64,000 nt of DNA from Pseudobacter sp051955275. GTDB taxonomy: Bacteria > Bacteroidota > Bacteroidia > Chitinophagales > Chitinophagaceae. The position numbers were made by a program, and so were the translations under genes. The notes beneath the pieces are model-generated. The model did not search any database. It had not been told where the DNA came from and worked only from the letters and a program-made list of their open reading frames with translations. Shown here piece by piece: positions 61,980 to 64,000 of this stretch (the stretch's first letter is position 1; each line of letters begins with the position of its first letter). The DNA is taken from the NCBI RefSeq assembly GCF_051955275.1, contig NZ_JBQCGW010000300.1, positions 19,793-83,792 of the forward strand, written 5' to 3'.

Positions 61980-62096
61980 GACTTATCAGTCCGCTGTTAA
62001 GCGGTGGTATTGGCACCTTTTCCTCTGTTTTTGTAAACGGAGAATAGGTTGTCAAGGCTTCATCGGGCCATTTCCCTCTGCCTTTCTTGATAAGAG
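61980..62096 (-). promoter_or_regulatory. SAM-I (S-box) riboswitch aptamer
   Basis: On the minus strand: P1 stem TTATCA (62093-62088) pairing with TGATAA (61988-61983). Conserved S-box blocks are AGAGGGA, then TGGCCCGATGAAGCC, CAACC, and GGTGCCAATACC. Order and spacing match the SAM-I aptamer, which binds S-adenosylmethionine. It controls the metB-queF-like-hom operon: SAM binding favours the terminator at 61905-61936. Confidence 0.93.
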
Positions 62097-62114
62097 ATGT
62101 AAAAAGAACTGGTG

Positions 62115-62145
62115 CAAAGATAATCAGCAATCTGATATAAACAAA
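62115..62145 (-). promoter_or_regulatory. Promoter of the met operon
   Basis: On the minus strand TTTG (62145-62142), a 19-bp spacer, and TATCTTTG (62122-62115): both elements match the Bacteroidota consensus exactly. Transcription would start near 62108, some 12 bases before the aptamer. Confidence 0.85.
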
Positions 62146-62171
62146 AAAACCTGGAAACCGGAGTTTCCAGG
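62143..62171 (-). terminator. Terminator of the barrel gene at 62200
   Basis: On the minus strand CCTGGAAAC (62171-62163) pairs with GTTTCCAGG (62158-62150) around TCCG, followed by seven T (62149-62143). Its T-run overlaps the -33 TTTG of the downstream met promoter by three bases. Confidence 0.85.
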
Positions 62172-62199
62172 CCTATAATAACGGCGGAAAAGAGACCGT

Positions 62200-62847
62200 T
62201 TAGAATCTGTATCCTACAGAAACACCGAAACCGGTATTCTTGGTTTTGCCTTCAGGCTTTTCTCCCTCGAATTTCGGGGCGAGATTGAGCATGCCTAACT
62301 GGGCATTGAGTTGAACAGAGAATTTGCTGGCGAACTCGTACCCGAACAGCAGGTTACCACCGGCGTCGATACGTTTCATCGGAACTTTACCTACGTAATC
62401 AGCAGCTTTTGCATCGTTCGTGAATTTGATATCGGCTTCGCCGTCATCACCTTTAAACTTGCCTGTTACGCCGATACCTACGTAAGGTCCCACACCCATC
62501 AGGAGTTTGCCCTGACCCAGGTCAGCTTTGTAGAGGAAGTTAACAGGAACTTCAATATAGCCGATGTTTGCTTTTACGTCACCGGAACCTTCCAGTTTTG
62601 CGCCTTTGGTGCTGAAAAGCACACCTGGCTGAAGGAAGAACTCGTCAGCAAGAGGAATTTCAGCATTCACTCCAACATTGAATCCGGTTTTGAGTTTGTT
62701 ATTGTATTTATCGCCACTTGCATCTTCACCTGTCAGATTCTGAAAGTTTACACCTGCACGAACACCAAAAGTGGTTTTGTTCTGTGCCTGCGCTGCACCT
62801 GCCATCAGAGCTAAGATTGCGCTAAGAGCCAAAAATTTCCTTTTCAT
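62200..62847 (-). CDS. Outer-membrane beta-barrel protein (PorT-like family)
   Basis: 215 residues. Signal peptide MKRKFLALSAILALMAGAAQAQ, then an eight-stranded type barrel with FGVRAGVNFQNLTG, FNVGVNAEIPLADEFFLQPGVLFSTKGAKLEG, YIEVPVNFLYKAD and the C-terminal GFGVSVGYRF. This matches the PorT-like/OMP_b-brl_2 family, a large group in Bacteroidota; most members are not the type IX secretion PorT itself. It follows the OmpA-family gene by 50 bp on the same strand and ends in a strong terminator. Confidence 0.88.
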   Translation of the reverse strand: MKRKFLALSAILALMAGAAQAQNKTTFGVRAGVNFQNLTGEDASGDKYNNKLKTGFNVGVNAEIPLADEFFLQPGVLFSTKGAKLEGSGDVKANIGYIEVPVNFLYKADLGQGKLLMGVGPYVGIGVTGKFKGDDGEADIKFTNDAKAADYVGKVPMKRIDAGGNLLFGYEFASKFSVQLNAQLGMLNLAPKFEGEKPEGKTKNTGFGVSVGYRF

Positions 62848-62897
62848 TTGCTTGGTTTTTGTTTAAGAATTGGTTTGTTTTTAAGGGTTGTTTATGA

Positions 62898-63575
62898 TTA
62901 CTGATTTGCTTCTTTCTTAGCCTCATTCTTCATTTTCTCATTGGCTGTGATCAGGAAGTTAACGCGACGGTTCTGTGCGCGGCCTTCGTCTGTATCATTG
63001 GTTGCAACCGGAGCTGATTCGCCATAACCTTTTGTAGTTACACGTCCGCTTGCAACACCATTCCTGGTGAGGTAACCAGCTACTGAAGTAGCTCTTCTCT
63101 GAGACAGCTGCATATTGTACTCATCGGTACCCCTGCTGTCTGTGTGGCCCTGAACCTCGATATTGGTATCAGGATAATCTTTCAGGATGGCAACCAGCTT
63201 TTTCAGACTTGCTTCTGTTGAAGGAGTCAGGTCAGCTTTGTCGTAACCAAACAGTACTGCATTCTTATCTGCAAACTCAACAACGATACCTTCGCCTACA
63301 CGCTCAACGGTGGCTCCGGGTACTTCGTTCTTGATCTCAGATGCCTGTTTGTCCATTTTTTTTCCGATCACAGTACCAGTAACACCACCCACTGCGGCCC
63401 CGATGATGGCGCCCAGTGCCGTATTCCCTGCCGCTTTACCGATCACCGCACCTACTGCGGCGCCGCCGGCCGTTCCGATTACTGCTCCTTTTTGTGTTTT
63501 GTTCATGCTGCTGCAGCCTGCTAAAATCACAGATACTGCCATAATTCCTGTCAGGGTGTTTTTAAGTTGTTTCAT
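62898..63575 (-). CDS. OmpA-family lipoprotein with glycine-zipper segment
   Basis: 225 residues. Lipoprotein signal with Cys at about residue 21 (VSVILAGCSSMNK), a glycine-zipper membrane region at about 30-75 (GAVIGTAGGAAVGAVIGKAAG and similar), and a C-terminal OmpA domain (about 105-215, FGYDKADLTPSTEASL...VQGHTDSRGTDEYN...NRRVNF) that binds peptidoglycan. The glycine zipper resembles YMGG/Gly-zipper proteins found in outer-membrane or envelope-stress proteins. Likely co-transcribed with the barrel gene. Confidence 0.9.
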   Translation of the reverse strand: MKQLKNTLTGIMAVSVILAGCSSMNKTQKGAVIGTAGGAAVGAVIGKAAGNTALGAIIGAAVGGVTGTVIGKKMDKQASEIKNEVPGATVERVGEGIVVEFADKNAVLFGYDKADLTPSTEASLKKLVAILKDYPDTNIEVQGHTDSRGTDEYNMQLSQRRATSVAGYLTRNGVASGRVTTKGYGESAPVATNDTDEGRAQNRRVNFLITANEKMKNEAKKEANQ

Positions 63576-63928
63576 AAACTTTTTTTTAAATGTAAATCAA
63601 GGTAAACTTCCAATGAACTGATTGTTCGCTAATTATTCAGAGCAGGCTAAACGAGGTCACAAAACTCATTAAAATTAGCAATACTACATACAGTAGAATA
63701 TCCACCTGATCTTGAAAACTCATCCTTGCCTTTTCAATTTTTATACCACAATAGCATTCTGGTACCTATCTCATTGACAATGAGCTTGAAAAAGTAGTTG
63801 GAGTTCTACAACTTTTCCGGTCTGCTTTTGTTCTTATCTTTGATGTTTCCCCGGTGTGGACTGCGATTTGTGTAATTCTCTCAATAAAATGCAGCCCGGA
63901 AACAAATTTAAACACACCCTCTGCAATT
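63576..63928. other. Divergent intergenic region
   Basis: 353 bp between the OmpA-family gene (minus) and the right-edge gene (plus). No gene is evident. It holds the promoter box at 63835-63842 and presumably the promoter for the OmpA-family gene. No RNA gene or repeat was recognised. Confidence 0.5.
63835..63842 (+). promoter_or_regulatory. -7 promoter box for the right-edge gene
   Basis: TATCTTTG matches TAnnTTTG exactly, 87 bp before the ATG at 63929. No clear -33 TTTG at the usual spacing. Confidence 0.5.
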
Positions 63929-64000
63929 ATGGCAAATGGTAAAGTAAACAAGGCAGTGCCAGGTGAAAACGGACAAAATAACGGAACGGCACAGCAGGAA
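63929..64000 (+). CDS. Start of a plus-strand gene, cut by the window edge
   Basis: An ATG at 63929 opens a frame of 24 codons to the window end: MANGKVNKAVPGENGQNNGT and then Ala-Gln-Gln-Glu. The polar, Asn/Gln-rich start has no signal peptide or family signature. A -7 box lies upstream. Only the N-terminus is visible, so identity is unknown. Confidence 0.45.
   Translation, partial: MANGKVNKAVPGENGQNNGTAQQE

Noticed and set aside
61834..62130. 98-codon minus-strand frame across the SAM riboswitch region
   Set aside because: It overlaps the aptamer and terminator, whose structure explains the sequence; the peptide has no coding character.

Overview
The window is from a Bacteroidota chromosome, most likely Chitinophagaceae. 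Evidence: two SusC/SusD outer-membrane pairs, an ECF sigma/FecR regulatory pair, a type IX secretion (T9SS) type-B sorting domain, a PorE-like TPR/PD40/OmpA protein, fused PDH-type E1 alpha/beta and -7 promoter boxes of the TAnnTTTG type without clear Shine-Dalgarno sites. No rRNA, tRNA, CRISPR array or prophage was seen.

Layout. 0-13 kb is mostly minus strand: SDR oxidoreductase, T9SS cargo protein, hydrolase, DUF4105 protein, guaB, dprA, PorE-like protein, queE, folD. 13-22 kb is plus strand: two outer-membrane barrel genes (one with ComEA-like helix-hairpin-helix motifs), then a susC-susD-DUF1735 nutrient-uptake operon. 21.6-28.5 kb is housekeeping: DUF3467, radC, prs, rplY, pth, a FAH-family hydrolase, E1 fusion. 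28.6-31.5 kb is an accessory island: a degenerate IS1595-like transposase, two paralogous small-RNA-like units, a LytTR regulator and a lipoprotein. 31.6-50.3 kb is a nitrogen and aspartate-family block: gltBD, a Crp-type regulator, a LytS-type kinase, amt and its porin, ppc, then thrABC behind a threonine-rich leader peptide. 50.4-58.7 kb is an ECF sigma/FecR/SusC/SusD/TlpA-like locus. 58.8-62.1 kb is a methionine operon (metB-like, queF-like, hom) behind a SAM-I riboswitch. The right edge carries a porin-like barrel, an OmpA lipoprotein and the start of a plus-strand gene.

The main discovery candidate is the RNA pair at 29428-29510 and 29723-29812. Each unit has a 5' hairpin, a shared unpaired core, and a terminator hairpin whose stem differs in sequence while its TTCT loop is the same. 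The core of the second unit is perfectly complementary over 20 nt to 16033-16052, the segment spanning the start codon of the susC gene 13 kb away. This looks like a duplicated trans-acting antisense RNA family controlling translation of a TonB-dependent receptor. A second candidate is the QueF-fold protein at 60095-60535. It has lost the catalytic cysteine and sits inside the riboswitch-controlled methionine operon.

Regulatory logic visible: threonine supply (thrABC, with its own homoserine dehydrogenase domain) appears controlled by leader-peptide attenuation, while the separate homoserine dehydrogenase for methionine is under SAM control.
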